Shown piece after piece: positions 1 through 10,340 of a stretch of 19,772 nucleotides of DNA (the first letter of the stretch is position 1; each line of letters opens with the position of its first letter). The DNA comes from Ichthyophonus hoferi (lineage: Eukaryota; Opisthokonta; Ichthyosporea; Ichthyophonida; Ichthyophonidae): assembly GCA_002751075.1 (NCBI GenBank), contig NAOQ01000203.1, forward strand, positions 77,673 to 97,444, written 5' to 3'. The notes beneath the pieces are model-generated. The model had not been told where the DNA came from. It made no database searches and was given only the letters and a program-made list of their open reading frames with translations. A program made the translations under genes and the position numbers.

Positions 1-179
1 ATCTAGTCATTGGATTAAAATATTAATTTTATACTAAGCACTTAGCTTAGCTCCAGTAGCTAAGATCACTGGTTAAATCTACTTTCTACGTACCAGTGTA
101 CTACGTTATTTATAATAGCAGTAATTAAGCACTTCCAATGATTATAATTCAAAACAAATTAGCACTTGATCGGCACTGT

Positions 180-1240
180 GGCTATTGACTTTCGACAGGA
201 ATCCTACAACTTTGGTGGGGCAACGTTTAGACATTTTTCTGATAAATTCGCCACAGTCTTTTATCTTTTCAGCACATAAGAAAATGCCATTGGCATAAAT
301 TGCCACTACCATAAACCCCTTTTTAGAGTTTTAACACATGTGAAGGCAGGGCTCAGATCCCGTGGAGAAAAATTAAATTAATTGCAGGAAGTTGCCCAGC
401 ATCAGATTCTGTAGTAGTCTAGATACGTGTAATCTGTAGAGGCTTTTTGTAAGTCAATATACATCACTTTTCTTCTTGGAATCTGCATATATTGGAGGTT
501 GTTCCATATATACTGGTATTTCCAGATAGATCATATTCCTTTGCTCCTGCAATTGCAAGATACAAACGTATTGATATAAAAAAATATCCAGGGGATGAGA
601 CACAGTAATAGTCTATCTCATTGGTCTCCTGTGATTCTTGGGCTACCAACTTTGCTTTGTGAGTAAGCACGTTTTTTCTGTTACCATGTTTGTGAAAAAA
701 AAAACCCACAGCAATCTGTAGACAGTGGTACCAGCTGGTGGTTGTGGAACTAGTGTGCAAATACCATACTCTGATAATGGGCAATTCCATTTCCTTGGCT
801 TTAAACCATTGAAGCTTATCATGGGCCCTAAAAGTCTGTTTAAGGTTCTTGGGGTCTATGATACCGGTAATGTTCTAGTAAAGAGTGTTATCCTGAAGAT
901 AAGCGGCTGTAATAAATGCAATTTGCTGGGTGATTTTGTGAGGAGTCACAGAGTATGTAGTCCCTGATCTTGTTGTGAATGGCTTATTTTGATTTTTTTC
1001 CTAGTCTTCTTGATCAGAACGCCTCCATCAGAGTGGCCTGCTTCTTCTTGATACTGGTTTTAATGCTTTTAATGTTAGTCATGAAGGTTATCAGTTGTGG
1101 GCAAATGATGGTGCTCCCCCACTGGCAATACTACAATTTGATTATGAGGGAGATTGACAGATTTCATATTTTTTTACTGGCACATGAAGAAGATATTTGT
1201 TGTAACCTTTTTTCTCAATCAAAAGCTAAGTAGTCTTAGG
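180..1240 (-). mobile_element. Ty1/copia retrotransposon fossil, reverse-transcriptase region
   Basis: On the minus strand, 464-790 gives a 108-residue reading that follows the start of a copia reverse transcriptase. It has a block like the family's K-A-R-L-V-A-(K/Q)-G signature (here KAKLVAQESQETNEIDY), then a block like S-I-R-L-x-L-A-I-A-A-A-K (here ISIRLYLAIAGAKEYDL). Weaker similarity carries on below 464, with a degenerate stretch where the Y-V-D-D box is expected, and above 790 into the linker before the reverse transcriptase. The element is broken many times and no LTR, primer-binding site or target duplication could be placed, so the outer limits are approximate. It is an old, inactive fragment. 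Plus-strand open frames over this interval are shadows of it. Confidence 0.7.
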
Positions 1241-2128
1241 CATAGTTGTATAGGTAAAACCAACTACTTGCAGCCAATGGGTCATTTCAACTTACCATAC
1301 ATGGTACAAATTTAAAGCGAAGCAATATTTATAAGCCCACTTTACAAAAATATAATACAAGACAATATAACAAAGCACTACTACCATATTTTATGTATAT
1401 AGTATTTATTAATCATACGCTACGAGATAACCAGTAATTATCACTAACTAAAAAAATATTAACTTGCTTAAACTAAACCTTACAATCCAATCGCCTCATA
1501 ATAGAAGCTAAAATGCTATGTAGATTATACATATATATATATATTAATATATTAACTAGTGGTTTATAATATAAATTATTATTCTATTACTGCTCCATTG
1601 CCATTGAGTAAATTTTAATTAACTACTTAAAAAAGTTATGTTGTGTCAAGATATTGTTACTAATAATAATTAATAATTAAAAACTTTAATCTAGTTAGGC
1701 AGGATCTATAAAATACATAAAAACTAATCGTGTTTTTGCGCTTCAATATCTACGTAGGTTTGATTAAAATTATCAGTACCAGCGTCGTAAGTGATTAATT
1801 AAATCATATCATATAATTGGTGTATACCATCAGATTTCATGGATATTACTTAATAACTATTAACAAGCCTGGGGAAATATATTCATTAGACACCGGTCAT
1901 TTCTAAATTAATCTTTACTTCCCTATATAATTTAACCAGAATATATACATAATAATGGGAATAAAATAAGGAACGCCTTTTATTTATGGTAATAGGAAAA
2001 TCTAATAACCATAAATAAAATAATGAAGTGTAAAAGTGCAGTGAACGCTTTAGTTTCAACATATAATTGTTAGGTTTTATTGGGCAATATTAAGTGAGTC
2101 ATTAATCGAGCATAAGATCAATTCGTGT
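1241..2128. other. AT-rich non-coding stretch, no gene seen
   Basis: No open frame with protein-like composition and no RNA gene were found. Short TA runs occur (for example near 1530-1555). The only structured item is the hairpin at 1979-2019, listed separately. Confidence 0.5.
1979..2019. repeat. Inverted repeat, 12-bp arms
   Basis: The left arm TTTATTTATGGT (1979-1990) and the right arm ACCATAAATAAA (2008-2019) are perfect reverse complements around a 17-base loop. No open frame lies alongside. It could be a relic terminal repeat or chance in AT-rich DNA. Confidence 0.5.
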
Positions 2129-2131
2129 AAC

Positions 2132-2231
2132 CTATTTTTCTCCTTCATATTTTTGAGTTACTTCTTTTAACCCCATGGACTGCCCATGGTTATTTAGGCA
2201 TGACTCCGACAAACCCTTGAATGTGTTGAAA
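2132..2231 (-). CDS. Possible 3' terminal exon, unknown product
   Basis: On the minus strand a good acceptor (ATATATTTGCAG) is followed by one base and then 32 open codons to a TAG at 2132-2134. The reading begins FNTFKGLSESCLNN and ends QKYEGEK. Composition is mixed and not low-complexity. The upstream candidate exon (2546-2669) ends in a phase that does not fit this frame, though it fits another, shorter frame. The link is therefore unproven. This could be a real terminal exon or a chance open frame beside a chance acceptor. Confidence 0.2.
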
Positions 2232-2250
2232 CTGCAAATATATGTATATA

Positions 2251-2432
2251 GGGTAAACATAATATACCTTTTCTTTTAAGTCATTATCCTGATAATGATG
2301 CGCATGAGGTGGCAGAGAATAGTATGAACAAAATTAGAGCCCCGTCTCTACCACACTAGTTAATCTACACCGTTCTAAACATATGTCATGTGGGGAATCT
2401 GAATTCAAATTAATATGTATACCTAATATTAC
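2251..2432 (-). repeat. RepA dispersed repeat, copy 1, second half
   Basis: Read on the minus strand this aligns by eye with the later half of the plus-strand copies at about 10341-10673 and 11084-11429. Shared landmarks in order are TTAGGTATA, a TTTGAATTC-like block, GTATGTAG or ATGTTTAGAA, then GTGTGGTAGAGACGGGGC, then AGATGCGC-like, then GGTATATTATGTTTACC. It is separated from its first half (3531-3697) by about 1.1 kb of unrelated DNA. No coding capacity was seen. Confidence 0.65.
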
Positions 2433-2545
2433 ATGTGTTGGGATTAATAAGTAGAGACAAAAGCAGCATCCCTGTAACCTATATTTGTTTCGAAAGAGAG
2501 AAAATACCGCACATTTTTATTAATAAACAAGCTAGTAGGACTTAC

Positions 2546-2669
2546 CATAGGCAGGATGCCCAAGTAATGTGCTATCTGGATCCCAAAACCTAATTTGAAA
2601 TGGCTGACTATGTAGTTGTAGGATCTCTACTATTGGCTGGTTCAATTTTGATAGATCATCTTCGATTGC
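2546..2669 (-). CDS. Possible internal exon, unknown product (perhaps decayed)
   Basis: On the minus strand 41 open codons end at TATG followed by a perfect GTAAGT donor. The reading starts AIEDDLSKLNQPIVE and ends RFWDPDSTLLGHPAYG. The first part lies inside direct-repeat copy 1 (2626-2792). In copy 2 the same frame gives the similar TIQDDISKLNQPMVE, so the peptide reading is partly kept between copies. The acceptor is poor (AAAAG without a pyrimidine tract). A better acceptor at GCAG about 30 bases upstream leads into another frame. A decayed exon is at least as likely as a live one. I do not recognise the protein. Confidence 0.3.
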
Positions 2670-2792
2670 CTTTTAACGCCAACAGATTGCACTATTTTCC
2701 CAGGCTGCATGTGTAATAATAATTTCTAATCATATTAAATATTTATATCTATATAAAGAAATACCTAAACTAATTAAATATTCCTGTTTTAA
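2626..2792. repeat. Direct repeat pair, copy 1
   Basis: It runs from TCTACTATTGGCTGGTTC to TTAAATATTCCTGTTTT. It matches 3371-3522 in the same orientation with a few small indels, for example extra bases before TGCACTATTTTCCCAGGCT. The two copies lie about 745 bases apart inside the DNA that interrupts RepA copy 1. Confidence 0.85.
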
Positions 2793-3006
2793 CACTCCGC
2801 CTAGGTGGATTATTCTACCTAAAAAAAAAAATATGAAAAGGAATAAGAAAAGAACTTTAGCATAGGGACTACTTAACTATATACTTACCGCTCACTAATT
2901 GAACTGGATAATTCCTGATGAGATTCTAAAGTGACTGTGGAATAGCACGCAATGTCAAAACAGAAAAGAGGGAAAGTTCCCCAAACTGTACGTTTAATGT
3001 TTCTGT

Positions 3007-3105
3007 TCACTCCGGCTCTGCCTTTGGTTCTGTTGTAGGCTCTGGCTCTGGCTCTACTGTAAGCTCTGGCTTTGGTTCTGTTGCTGGCTCTGGCATCTGG
3101 TAGCT
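3007..3105. repeat. GGCTCT/GGTTCT hexanucleotide minisatellite
   Basis: The plus strand repeats GGCTCTG, GGTTCTG and GGCTTTG units between about 3011 and 3095. It is one of the few GC-rich islands in the first 12 kb. It is in frame with the Pro/Glu reading on the minus strand. Confidence 0.75.
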
Positions 3106-3171
3106 GATTGCTGAGGCGTTATATGGGTATTTCCCAATTGTTTTGCAAGTTCCCTTGGTGTCACTCTGATG
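3007..3171 (-). CDS. Possible terminal exon ending in a Pro/Glu/Thr repeat
   Basis: On the minus strand an acceptor (ACATTTCCAG) opens 54 codons to a TGA at 3007-3009. The first half is mixed (HQSDTKGTCKTIGKYPYN). The second half is built from PEP/TEP-type units (for example PEPATEPKPE, EPEPEPTTEP). The DNA under it is a hexanucleotide array of GGCTCT/GGTTCT type on the plus strand. Acidic, Pro-rich tails of this kind occur on secreted and surface proteins, but no signal peptide or partner exon could be tied to it. It lies between the two direct-repeat copies. It may be a relic exon, or a minisatellite that happens to be open. Confidence 0.35.
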   Translation of the reverse strand, partial: HQSDTKGTCKTIGKYPYNASAISYQMPEPATEPKPELTVEPEPEPTTEPKAEPE

Positions 3172-3370
3172 CTGGAAATGTTAATATTTCAAACGCAAAT
3201 TTGAAGACATTATGTACGTGTAATAAAATTGAGTCTCCAAACGTAGAGGTCGGTGGATGGATGTAGGGTTGGGATAAGGTGTTGTCGGCATTGGTGGATC
3301 GTTAACTCCTCAATAGAATTACCAAGTTTCGTGACCATAATAAACTACTTAAGCTTTCTCTGAAATGTTT

Positions 3371-3522
3371 TCTACCATTGGCTGGTTCAATTTTGATATA
3401 TCATCTTGGATTGTCGTTTAACGCCAACTGCACTATTTTCCCAGGCTACATGTGTAATATAATATGAAATGCTTATAGCTATATAAAAAAAATACCTAAA
3501 CTAATTAAATATTCCTGTTTAA
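3371..3522. repeat. Direct repeat pair, copy 2
   Basis: Same-orientation partner of 2626-2792. It starts at TCTACCATTGGCTGGTTC and ends at TTAAATATTCCTGTTTAAA. Its right edge abuts the first half of RepA copy 1 at about 3531, so it sits at or very near one border of the inserted DNA. Confidence 0.85.
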
Positions 3523-3530
3523 ATTTAAAC

Positions 3531-3697
3531 AATATAGTATGTAGGAATTAGTCTCAATATGAGTTATTATTACGTCGGTTTGATAGATAATCTTCACTCC
3601 TTGATTAATGACAGATAATAAATAAATAGGTAGTTATATTCTAATATAAATAAGCAAATATGGAATTATTGTAACGTATTACACAGGTTCCAACATC
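3531..3697 (-). repeat. RepA dispersed repeat, copy 1, first half
   Basis: Read on the minus strand, landmarks shared with the copies at about 10341 and 11084 are TTGGAACCTGTGTAATAC, TTATTATCTGTCATTAATCAA, GATTATCTATCAA and CATATTGAGACTAATTCC. After CCTACATACTATATT the similarity stops and resumes at 2432, so the copy is split. Confidence 0.65.
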
Positions 3698-4649
3698 AAA
3701 TGCCAATATTATTTCACGATGAAGATCCTCATGGCATTATTATCAATACAATAAACTCCATAATCGCTTTTACAACGTTTTTTTTTTCTCTTGTAATATA
3801 TACTATTTACTACAGTAAACTAGTTGTCATATTGGTGTCATAATGCCATCCAAAGAAAATTTAAGATTTTATATAAACTGATAATGTATTGCCATATAAA
3901 ACAATGCACTATCAAGTTGGAGCTAACACTTTTTGTGTATTAAAATGAATTGTACTGCTACGTAGAAAAAAAAAAAAAAGATTAACAAAAGAAAAGTGAA
4001 GCTTGCAATTAATAATAAAAAATGTCAAGTGAGTCGGCTTCAAGTCTCGTTCCAATCTAAAATACTCGGACACATAGAGCTATGAGGTCTAACGATCTAT
4101 AGTATATGTATGTACATATATATCTGCTTTAGGATGGGTTTATCCTTAATTATAATACTAAAGATAATAATAACAATAATTTTCAATCTAGATTCACCCT
4201 ACGTTCACACGTGAACCTTTAAAGAAGAGTCAACCAATTATCTATCCAGAATAGCCAACATTTTGTAATTTTATGCGGGATTTGATAGTGAATTCTATTG
4301 GAGAAATATAATTTTGCATGTAGGCATGTATTTATGGTCAGTAAAGCACATACAAGCTTGAGCGCATATTACTAGGAGAAACCGTAAGCTTTTTTTTTAA
4401 TGTATTTGTGCACTTAATTGTCAAATAAGTCAACCTCAGTGTAGGAATGTTTGATGGAAGCAAGGAAATAAATTTATCCCTGGCTTTTATTAAAAACGTG
4501 TAAATATTAACTATATTACCTCTCATGTATATATATAATATGTATTGTCACATCTTAGACAACTTCAGACAGTACATAATTCTATATAGCTATATGTTTC
4601 ATTCGGAATATTTGTAATCTTGTTGAGTTTCAAGAAAATCCTTTTGTGT
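3698..4649. other. AT-rich intergenic stretch, no gene seen
   Basis: It contains a pure A run at about 3965-3978, a T run near 3779-3788, and short weak open frames only. On the minus strand AATAAA lies at about 4485-4490, roughly 160 bases past the stop of the protease gene, and could be its polyadenylation signal. Confidence 0.4.
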
Positions 4650-5528
4650 TTAGGCCGGTGCATTAATGACAGGTGCCTGTAAAGAGTGTTCTACATCTGC
4701 CATGCGTGATGAAACCTTGTTGCTTAGCCAAGATGGAGTCAAAAAATTAGTCGAAAAAGTACTTGTGATGATTGTGAAATACGACTTCATCTTTTCTTCC
4801 TCTACCAAGGTAATTTCTTGCAACGTATACAATTCACATTGATGTGAATCAAAAGCGTACAGTTGGCAAAGATAATGAATCATGTAGTCCACCGTTTCAA
4901 ACTCGACAAGTACAGAGGAGCCCTTTTCCGGATAGTCGCCCAGTGCTAAACCTGTACCTGAATGGCGTTTATGGCTATCAAATATATAGCCTTTATTATC
5001 TTTCCTGCCAAACATGGTGCTATATCCACGCGTGGTGAGGACGTACGAAACCACTGGTTTCTCGTGAATAGATTTTGTTGAAAAAATGTTGCGCAGGGCG
5101 TGGCCGAGGGAGATACCAAAAGTACTCGTACAGTCAAACGAGTCAGCAGAGAGCATTCCTGTTATACACTCATCCGATACAATTATACCTAGCTCGGGTG
5201 CTTCTTGAATAACCTCGTCCACTGCCGCCATGGCATTCAATCCCTTGCGCCGAGCATCCCTCTGAACCCATTTATAATGTAAATCTATTCCGTCTTTAAG
5301 AACGCTATAGATACAGTTGTTTGTACCAAACGCCTTCTTACAGTTCCCTTTAGCGCGGAGGAAGGCCAGTCCTGCAGTACAAGAGATGGAAGTGCAGGCT
5401 ACCCTAGCGCCAACAATAGGGAAATCTTCTTGAGACATGTTGAACTGGGTTACTATACGTGATCGTTTGCCATTCTCACAGCATTGTTTGGTGATAGGAG
5501 CATAACGAGAACGTATTTTTGCCGGCAT
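4650..5528 (-). CDS. Herpesvirus-tegument-type (C76-like) cysteine protease, 292 residues
   Basis: A single-exon frame of 292 codons, far longer than chance frames in DNA this AT-rich. Seen: residues 38-57 read IVGARVACTSISCTAGLAFL, matching the catalytic Cys segment of herpes tegument proteases (G, then C, then a second C and an L-x-F-L helix). The likely nucleophile is Cys45. Residues 73-84 (IYSVLKDGIDLH) fit the family's V-L-x-x-G-x-x-L-Y element. Residues 160-188 include TTRGYSTMF and GYIFDSHKR, where Asp184-x-His186 matches the family's F-D-P-H dyad. Residues 205-224 give a closing strand and helix. Known: viral members (M48/UL36 N-terminus) remove ubiquitin or NEDD8. Inferred: a deubiquitinase-like role. 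No capsid, polymerase, integrase or helicase gene lies nearby. The start is the first ATG of the frame. It could be a host gene or cargo of an unrecognised mobile element. Confidence 0.65.
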   Translation of the reverse strand: MPAKIRSRYAPITKQCCENGKRSRIVTQFNMSQEDFPIVGARVACTSISCTAGLAFLRAKGNCKKAFGTNNCIYSVLKDGIDLHYKWVQRDARRKGLNAMAAVDEVIQEAPELGIIVSDECITGMLSADSFDCTSTFGISLGHALRNIFSTKSIHEKPVVSYVLTTRGYSTMFGRKDNKGYIFDSHKRHSGTGLALGDYPEKGSSVLVEFETVDYMIHYLCQLYAFDSHQCELYTLQEITLVEEEKMKSYFTIITSTFSTNFLTPSWLSNKVSSRMADVEHSLQAPVINAPA

Positions 5529-5850
5529 TATTTCGAAGTTATTTTGTAAGACGAGTACAATTGCAGCAAGAAAATAAACGTGACTATTGCTATGAGAATT
5601 TCAAAGCGAGAAATCAGGTGCGTTGAATTTTGTATTTGTCAAATAGTATAATATCACAACTTATACTCTAGATGCATTCTAAAAAAACAAACCAAGCAAA
5701 TATGAACCTAACAATGATAGTCAAACTGAGGATGAAATAAAACACTTAACAAAAAAATTGTACAAATGTACAAGAATATAAGTGACCGTTCAGCAACTAG
5801 TTCCAGTATATATGTAATGAATTAAGTCAGCTGCCAATTTTGATCAGGAA
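5529..5850. other. Upstream region of the protease gene, no gene seen
   Basis: AT-rich DNA. Read on the minus strand it contains TATTATAC-like boxes about 120-130 bases before the ATG of the protease gene. Whether these act as a promoter cannot be judged from sequence. Confidence 0.3.
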
Positions 5851-6057
5851 ATGCTTTGGTATGACCACTTCGTATTGGTGGATTCTAAATATTCTCACAT
5901 TCCTGATATTGATATTTTCGAACAGATTTGCTTAAAATTGTGTCGAATTATCACGTTAACAATGAATATGATTGGTTACTTAAATAGGCAAGTTCACAAG
6001 CCTACAGGAGATAAAAATACTGTAGTTATTATGATTCAGAACTCAAAATTAAATTAA
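5848..6057 (+). CDS. Weak candidate terminal exon or chance ORF
   Basis: After an acceptor-like TTTTGATCAG, 69 codons run open to a TAA at 6055-6057. They start EMLWYDHFVLVDSKYSH and end IMIQNSKLN. The composition is protein-like, but open frames of this length are expected by chance several times in a window this AT-rich. No donor partner, homology or domain was recognised. Confidence 0.15.
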   Translation, partial: EMLWYDHFVLVDSKYSHIPDIDIFEQICLKLCRIITLTMNMIGYLNRQVHKPTGDKNTVVIMIQNSKLN

Positions 6058-9000
6058 GTTATTTATATATATTTTGTTTTAAATATAATTATGATGCTCT
6101 TATTTATTACTATTTTGTAGAAAAATCTTCCATTGAAATAAAATACTGTAAATATTGGATTGCCTAAACAGTCGTGCTTAAATCGACTAACAGTTCTCCA
6201 AATCAAAATTCTAAGGTGTGTAGTTTTCAACCAACGATATGGATCATGATTTTGATACATGGGGCAATAATCTTTGATAGATACCCGTAATGGTAGAATT
6301 GTAAAGTAGAAGATAAATTTTTGTAAATATCCTTTTAAAAATAAAAAGGCCATTAAAAACGTTACAGTACTTGTTCCCAGGTATAAATAATGATTGAGAT
6401 ATCAACGCGTTTCAAGAAAAATAAAACAATTCTAGCAGGACCTACTCCAAAAATAAAATAAACGTCATAGATACCCAAATATTGATAAAATTTGGGAGAC
6501 CCGGACCAAATAGATGGACATAGTTAAGACATCGTCTGACAACTTGATACTCTTTAAGTTTGTCTGCTGATTAAAAAATAACGGAAAATAAAATTGCTAA
6601 AATAAGGCTAATATTAATTTAATCTGCTTACCTGGTACATTTTGACTAATTTTTTTTTTCAATTATACACATTTAGGGCGGTAAAAAGTCGCGATACATT
6701 ACAGTTATATGAGTCACGTTATGTCTTTATCAAAAAAATGACCGACTCAGGAGCCAATAGATAATTGGAGGCATGTGACCCTAAAAAACAAAAAATCTAG
6801 CCCATCCCTCACATACAGTCATCTTCATTGATTGGGGTGAGTTTACAATAAGCCAATATTGAATCTTCAATTTTAACTACTACTCGCGTGAGTCAATTCA
6901 TCAGACCTCATCAAAGGTTCAGGTTAACGCCACTGATTGCAGCCAGTAATATTCTGTGTAATTAAATATAGTGATTGGTCTGGAAGATTGGGTCTGCATG
7001 TATCTTAAATAAACCAGAATTAATAAGGAATCATGACGCTTATTAAAGAGTTAAGAAATATATATTTAAAAAAAATTAAAATTTTAGTATTATTTTATTT
7101 TTATATAAAAATATTTATTATTATTCATTTTTATTTACTGATTTTAGAATAATCAATGGTAAAGCTATATACACCGTTCAATAAAACTTATTAACAACTT
7201 ATCATGCAAGGGTGTTTGGGATATTCATTCAATAGGACAATTAGATGATATCACTTTTGATTCGTTAAAATAAGATAAGATCTGGTCGTACTCTTTTGTT
7301 TTTAGAGGGCTTTTGGAATTTTGAAAGTAAAAAAATAACGTTACTTTATTAATATTTATTTACATATCATATAAATTTAGAAAATATTTTATCTATAAAT
7401 ATACTTATTTTTGGTATAAACGATTTTTTTCAGTTCGAAAATATCATCAAGATAGGGGGCCCTAGATCTTACGATCACATGAGACCTGATCTGAAAGAAC
7501 GATACCTGTAACACCAAACAAAATCGATATAGATTGCTACTTTTTGCTTACAAAAATTATAAACAATATATTGCACGAATTATATAAAATTAAATTAATA
7601 TCTACAGGAAATTTATTTTTCTGTTTATCTTAAAAAGGAAAGTAGCAAAAAAAATATAAAAATTGTCTGACTTCTTAGGAAATGTTAAACATTTCTATAA
7701 AGCAGGTAAAAGCTACGTTTAGCACGTGATCGTGACTGGATTTCTAGCCCTGGATATACCTACGGGATTAATTTTATTGCTAAACCAGTCAATATCAAAA
7801 TAAAAGAGTCTTCGCAAGATTAAAAAAGTTAGGAAGAAGCAAATCTTAAATGTACTTATATTGCCCGAAACATTCATAAAACAAAAAATGCACATCATTT
7901 TTTTACGTCATAGTTATTAAATAACTTGTAAGCAGAAAAATACAGAGACATACTAGTATTTACACGCATTGCTCATCCAGCCAATAAATATCGCCCACTA
8001 GGTTATTAAGATCCATCGAGCTCTAAAACTATTACGGAAAGCTGAGGAATCATTGCTTACGAAAACACATGCAATAAGTTTTAAAATTTTGCTTTGTTCT
8101 ACAATGTCAGTTAATAGAAGGATAGATATTTGACTTTATACAATAGAATGTATTACTAATTAATAAGTCGATTAGTCAGACTCGAAATATAGACTCAATG
8201 GAAAGAGAATATTCTTCCAAGATAACGCCAAATGCTAGTCGACGAATTATGTATATATATTGTTCATTTTTTGTTACTCTTGACCGTTTATATTATTTAC
8301 ACCCTCTTTAGATTGTTACTCCGTACCAGTAGCCTTTGAGACTAGATGAAGATGACTTGATCAGGGGTGTCAGACTCGGTACCCGGTTAACAACTATAAT
8401 ACCGATTATAATGAATAGATCCTAGGAAATGAGATCTCCGATGAAAAAATTGACAGCTTATCTTTTATATCGGATAATTAATAACTGCGAGATGCTGCTT
8501 AGATGTATATTGTGTTGAATTCATGGTCAGTTGTTTTTTGTCTATCAAAGATACAGGTTGTCATTTAGCACGCAGACTATGCTATGCATGGTCATCTCAA
8601 TACCTCAGTTCCCAATATATTGTCCTTCCCATAATTATGTGTATTTTCTTTCCGGATTCAACTAGATTTATACTATATCAAAAAAGAAAATTGTGATGAA
8701 CTCTCTTGGCCATAAAATTAGCATATTTTCTATATAACATTGGTGTTTATATATTTCACTTGTTAAAAATTCCACATTTTTCATAGGCCGCAAACAAGGC
8801 TGCGGCATTGCCACTTAAGTCGTTTTTTGAGCATACATGGGAGTTATTGTTATCTTGGCATAGAAGCACGTAGATTCCTATTATTCATTAACTAGACAAT
8901 GCTTAACTTTATTATGATACAAAAGTAATAATAACAACATTTGCGGTTGCTGCACCATTTAAACAATACATAATCACTAATCATATGATAAAGAATATGG

Positions 9001-9285
9001 TGAAGTGATGTTGGGTATAACAGATCGGCCAGTTATTTTGGATATGAAGGCCAGGAACCAATAATAAATAGCAATGTTAGTAAGAGCTTGGTACAGGTGT
9101 GTAGTTAAATGGTATGCAACATAAACTCAGGGCTGAGTGTGTAATAATAGTAACGAAGAAGGCGCAAAAGAAAAATATGTTTAAAATAAAATAGGTCCAC
9201 CGAATTAGTGAGAGCCAGATTGACATTAGATAAATATAATAAAATATATCATAATGTAATATAGTACCTTATAATATGGTTTTCA
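6058..9285. other. Long AT-rich stretch, no supported feature
   Basis: Six-frame reading shows only short frames. The longest (6063-6353, minus strand, 96 codons) is of a length that chance can give at this base composition. There are homopolymer A/T runs and A/T-only blocks (for example 7050-7140). No tRNA-like A/B boxes, no RepA copy and no transposase motif were seen. Confidence 0.4.
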
Positions 9286-9289
9286 GCTA

Positions 9290-9510
9290 GATTTATTTTG
9301 TCGATCGGGAAACATTCATTGGGCCAGACTCTGGGCAGCATTTTAGACTTCAACTAATAAAGTGGCATTGTGTGTACCCTCGGAAACCCTATTAGTTTTG
9401 TTTTTGGTTCAGAGAAGCTGGCCAAATTTTTAATGGTGCCCCAGAGAAAACCAATTGTAGATTTGCGTCTGGAAGATTTTGACCAAAGCGAAGTGTAAAC
9501 CATGACATTG
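9290..9510. pseudogene. Possible relic coding patch, unknown
   Basis: Base composition rises above the surroundings, and several frames read protein-like for short runs. Plus-strand examples are FILSIGKHSLGQTLGSILDF from about 9292 and KFLMVPQRKPIVDLRLEDF within 9421-9490. They are in different frames with stops between them. No family is recognised. It may be a decayed exon or a transposon piece. Confidence 0.2.
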
Positions 9511-10340
9511 TTAAAGGGAGAAAAACTTGTATTTTATTGATATAATATATAGGCATAAGGGGATAAAATATGACAACATATTTAACATACATCTCAACAT
9601 AACTGACAAATCAAACAAGTTAGAGCCCGTAGCATTCCCACAACAACAGTACTAGTCGAACCCATACCAGTTTACATTTTAAATAAAAACAATGATATTA
9701 TTGCTGAAATATATTATATTTCAGTTTAGTTTTTATTTGTACTTTGGTAGTGATATACTGTTTTGTTTAGATTATTCAAGTCATATCATTTCCAGAATTA
9801 GACTTTGATGTACATGATAAACTCTTCTGTATAGCTAGCTGATGACAGTGACGTCATGTGCATATGGTCGACTTTATTGAAACGAATCCTACAGTCGATC
9901 TTAAATGTAATGCATTAGGAGCAATTAACCGAATTAGGTACCAATCGCAATAAAATCAATTGGGAACCAATAATTACATAGCACAGCATAGATATGGATA
10001 ACCAATGAAAACGACCATGCTAATCTCGAGAGTATATGCAAGCCAGAATAACCATAATGGAAGACCTCTTTAAACGCACAAATAAATCTCATAAATTTAT
10101 AGTTTAAATGTTATCTATTTGGTAAATGCAAAAAACAATGTGGTATGTAAATTAAAGATGTAGAAGATTATACGGTAGCGTTAGCAATGTGTACACCTCA
10201 AAAGATGAAAGTTCAATCCAACTTGAAATATACCTAACACGTTACTCAAACCAGTTCCCTGAGGATATTCAAGGACTAAATAGGATGCATCAACTATAAT
10301 TAGAATCCTCAACGAATCAGTCGCATTTAGAAATGGATTT
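9511..10340. other. AT-rich stretch, no supported feature
   Basis: There is a short near-palindrome at about 9705-9725 (CTGAAATATATTATATTTCAG). Otherwise no gene, RNA or clear repeat was seen. Confidence 0.4.

Noticed and set aside
725-1233. Plus-strand frames of 80 and 84 codons
   Set aside because: They lie opposite the copia fossil and its linker and show no protein-like conservation; they are shadows.
2626-3522. Complete LTR element bounded by the direct repeats
   Set aside because: No TG...CA ends, primer-binding site or polypurine tract was seen, and the internal part is under 600 bases without element genes.
4844-5137. Short frames overlapping the protease gene on both strands
   Set aside because: They overlap a clearly better 292-codon reading and carry no motif of their own.
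6063-6353. 96-codon minus-strand frame
   Set aside because: Length is within chance for this base composition, it is Ile/Phe/Tyr-rich, and no motif or splice partner was seen.
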